Below, in pieces: positions 7,260 to 8,493 of a stretch of 8,493 nt of DNA; position 1 is the first letter of the stretch, and every line of letters starts with the position of its first letter. The position numbers and the translations under genes were made by a program. Below the pieces are notes generated by a model. That model was not told where the DNA came from. It saw only the letters and a list, made by a program, of their open reading frames with translations, and ran no database searches. Source of the DNA: Prevotella sp. (lineage in GTDB: Bacteria; Bacteroidota; Bacteroidia; Bacteroidales; Bacteroidaceae); the NCBI GenBank assembly GCA_021204565.1, contig JAJPZE010000015.1:1-8493 (forward strand). The letters run 5' to 3'.

Positions 7260-8033
7260 CTATTGTCTCCTCTTGTTCTTCGTAATGATTTCTTTTGCGA
7301 GGGCAAGGTGGTTCTTAGCTCCCGCCGACTTTGCGTCGTAGAGAATGGCGGGCAAACCGTGTGAAGGGCTTTCCGACAACTTCACGTTCCGTTGGATAAC
7401 CGTCTTGAATACAAGCTCGCGGAAATGTCGCTTCACCTCGTCGTAAATCTGGTTTGCCAAGCGGAGACGGGCGTCGTACATAGTCAGCAAGAACCCCTCT
7501 ATCTCGAGCGCGGGATTTAGCTTCGTCTTGATGAGTTTAATAGTGTTCAGCAGCTTCGCAATGCCCTCCAAAGCGAAGTATTCGCATTGCACGGGCACGA
7601 TAACCGAGTCCGCAGCCGTCAGCGAGTTCACGGTCAACAACCCCAACGACGGACTGCAATCAATCAGTATATAGTCGTAATCATCCTTCACGACCGAGAC
7701 GACATTCTTCATGATTTTCTCGCAATTATCCATCTTCAGCATCTCTATCTCCGCCCCCACGAGATTGATGTGGCTCGTAACAATATCCAAGCCCTCGACG
7801 TCCGTAGTGTATATCGCGTCGTAAACATCGGCCCCGCCGACAAGACATTCATATATGGAGCATTCAACGTCGTTCAGGTCGACGCCGAGACCGCTCGAAG
7901 CATTGGCTTGCGGGTCGGCATCTATCAGGAGCACCGACTTCTCGAGCACCGCTAACGATGCCGACAAGTTCATCGCCGTAGTTGTCTTCCCCACTCCTCC
8001 TTTCTGGTTAGCTATCGCAATTATCTTACCCAT
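7260..8033 (-). CDS. parA: Chromosome-partitioning ATPase ParA (Soj)
   Basis: The protein has 257 residues from ATG 8031-8033, the normal size of a small (Soj-type) ParA without an N-terminal HTH. The deviant Walker A motif KGGVGKTT spans 11-18, with signature Lys11 and P-loop Lys16. Walker A' is DADPQ (38-42) and Walker B is ILIDCSP with Asp125. VPVQCEYFALEGIAKLL (147-163) and KLSESPSHGLP (218-228) are also family hallmarks. It binds ATP, dimerises on nonspecific DNA and is driven off by ParB, moving the origin region. The frame stays open for 52 codons upstream, but that extension has no ParA similarity and would cross the predicted promoter, so the ATG is preferred. It is the first gene of a five-gene minus-strand run, with a 5' leader of about 50 nt. 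Confidence 0.95.
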   Translation of the reverse strand: MGKIIAIANQKGGVGKTTTAMNLSASLAVLEKSVLLIDADPQANASSGLGVDLNDVECSIYECLVGGADVYDAIYTTDVEGLDIVTSHINLVGAEIEMLKMDNCEKIMKNVVSVVKDDYDYILIDCSPSLGLLTVNSLTAADSVIVPVQCEYFALEGIAKLLNTIKLIKTKLNPALEIEGFLLTMYDARLRLANQIYDEVKRHFRELVFKTVIQRNVKLSESPSHGLPAILYDAKSAGAKNHLALAKEIITKNKRRQ

Positions 8034-8089
8034 TACATTTATTCCGTTTATTCCCCCGCACGACGTCCGGGACGCCGTACTGATGCGTG

Positions 8090-8121
8090 CAAAGTTAATG
8101 TTTACGGCACGAATAGACAAA
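8090..8121 (-). promoter_or_regulatory. Bacteroides-type promoter of the parA operon
   Basis: Read on the minus strand, TTTG (8121-8118) is followed after 20 nt by TAACTTTG (8097-8090). This is a full match to the Bacteroidota housekeeping sigma consensus, -33 TTTG and -7 TAnnTTTG. The expected transcription start is about 8083, leaving a leader of about 50 nt before the parA ATG. No equally good match was found for any other gene in the window, which supports one transcript for parA to relA. Confidence 0.8.
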
Positions 8122-8141
8122 CATTCCCCGTGTTTTGTTCC

Positions 8142-8160
8142 CTCTCCCGGCAACGGAGAG
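8142..8160. repeat. 6-bp inverted repeat upstream of the parA promoter
   Basis: CTCTCC (8142-8147) and GGAGAG (8155-8160) pair perfectly around a 7-nt spacer, about 20 bp upstream of the -33 element of parA. No U-rich tail follows on either strand, so it is not a terminator. It could be a regulator site or chance. Confidence 0.3.
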
Positions 8161-8199
8161 CGCCGCGCGGGAAAGGTTACGACGCGCATTGCCCGACGT

Positions 8200-8209
8200 G
8201 TTGCGCAAC
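8200..8209. repeat. 10-bp perfect palindrome GTTGCGCAAC
   Basis: A perfect 10-bp palindrome with no spacer lies about 80 bp upstream of the parA -33 element. It resembles a small dimer-binding site but matches no operator I can name. Confidence 0.3.
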
Positions 8210-8366
8210 CCCGCCATAAGTTGTGCGTTTGCGAAATTAATAAAAAGATACACTGTTAATTCGATTGCACACTCCCTGAATTTAACGTTTGAAACTCTTT
8301 CGACACGCCTTACGGGCAGTTTCGCGTCATTTTTCGCGAATTTTGGAATGTATTGAAAACCAGGTT

Positions 8367-8386
8367 GTTATGTGGTTTCGCATAAC
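8367..8386. repeat. Inverted repeat GTTATG/CATAAC around TTTCGC
   Basis: GTTATG (8367-8372) and CATAAC (8381-8386) form a perfect 6-bp inverted repeat with an 8-nt spacer. The right arm overlaps one of the clustered TTTCGC hexamers (8376-8381). It could be a hairpin or a protein site. Confidence 0.35.
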
Positions 8387-8413
8387 CGGAGCATAGTTGC
8401 GGATTTATAAGAA

Positions 8414-8459
8414 CACGGGGTTTGACCCTGCGAAAGCACGGGGTTTTGACCCGCGAAAC
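8414..8459. repeat. Two tandem 23-bp direct repeats
   Basis: Unit 1 (8414-8436) and unit 2 (8437-8459) lie head to tail with no spacer. Both begin CACGGGGTTT, contain TTTGACCC, and carry GCGAAA near the end. They differ by one T gained, one T lost and the final base. The second unit also contributes to a GGGGTTT (8440-8446) / AAACCCC (8456-8462) inverted repeat with a 9-nt loop. The arrangement recalls iterons or paired operators; function is unknown. Confidence 0.7.
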
Positions 8460-8493
8460 CCCATATAATGAGGGGGCTTTAACTAAGTAATGA

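Larger units (their letters stand above)
8034..8493. other. 460-bp intergenic regulatory region upstream of parA
   Basis: No credible gene is seen on either strand; the short open frames here lack family motifs. The part next to parA holds its promoter (8090-8121). Farther out are an inverted repeat CTCTCC/GGAGAG (8142-8147 and 8155-8160), the 10-bp palindrome GTTGCGCAAC (8200-8209), an AT-rich stretch (about 8231-8290), clustered TTTCGC hexamers and two 23-bp tandem repeats. The far end reads TATAAT at 8464-8469 and has an ATG at 8490. That ATG could be the start of a divergent plus-strand gene, but only four bases of it are visible, so this is not called. Confidence 0.7.

Noticed and set aside
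7253..7306. Upstream TTG start for parB overlapping parA
   Set aside because: The ATG at 7252 places the conserved GRGLDALI peptide at the expected distance from the N-terminus, so the overlap is unnecessary.
8064..8074. CGTCC-G-GGACG palindrome in the parA leader
   Set aside because: A one-base centre prevents a stable RNA hairpin and the sequence is GC-rich and short; chance is sufficient.
8034..8189. 52-codon N-terminal extension of parA
   Set aside because: It lacks any ParA feature, crosses the predicted promoter, and ATG 8033 gives the canonical MGKIIAIANQKGG start.
8235..8261. AATTAA/TTAATT inverted repeat
   Set aside because: Short arms made only of A and T inside an AT-rich stretch are expected by chance.
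8446..8469. TTGACC ... TATAAT sigma70-like promoter at the right edge
   Set aside because: The spacer is only 12 bp, too short, and this lineage normally uses TTTG/TAnnTTTG instead.

Overview
The window looks like a chromosomal segment from a member of the Bacteroidota, most likely order Bacteroidales. Four things point there: an OprO/OprP-type (phosphate-selective) porin of the Bacteroides kind, a DUF5683 protein sitting behind parB, start codons with no evident Shine-Dalgarno sequence, and a textbook Bacteroides-type promoter (TTTG, 20 nt, TAnnTTTG) in front of parA. No transposase, phage gene, CRISPR array, rRNA or tRNA was seen, so this reads as core genome. Base composition is moderate and similar throughout.

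Left part, plus strand (1-1826): the C-terminal end of a deoxynucleoside kinase (cut by the window edge), then a 90-codon ORF that looks like a cupin gene with the middle of its barrel deleted in frame, then a complete outer-membrane porin. This unit meets the minus-strand genes at a strong 11-bp hairpin (1857-1886) that lies between the two convergent stop codons and probably terminates transcription in both directions.

Middle and right part, minus strand (8033 down to 1911): a compact run of five genes read in the order parA (Soj), parB (Spo0J/Noc-like), a DUF5683 membrane protein, an MltD-like lytic transglycosylase with a C-terminal LysM, and a long RelA/SpoT-type (p)ppGpp synthetase/hydrolase. 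Gaps are only 7, 13, 28 and 45 bp, so one operon driven from the parA promoter at 8090-8121 is the simplest reading. It would place chromosome segregation, envelope growth and the stringent response under shared transcription. A 16-bp palindrome just before relA may allow separate control of that gene.

Right edge (8034-8493): about 460 bp without a credible gene. It holds the parA promoter, several short inverted repeats, a pair of 23-bp tandem repeats (8414-8459) and six copies of the hexamer TTTCGC (either strand) within 230 bp. It is a regulatory or possibly ParB/replication-related region. A divergent gene may start at or beyond the right edge.

No wholly new system was identified. The best leads are the internally deleted cupin gene and the repeat-rich region upstream of parA.
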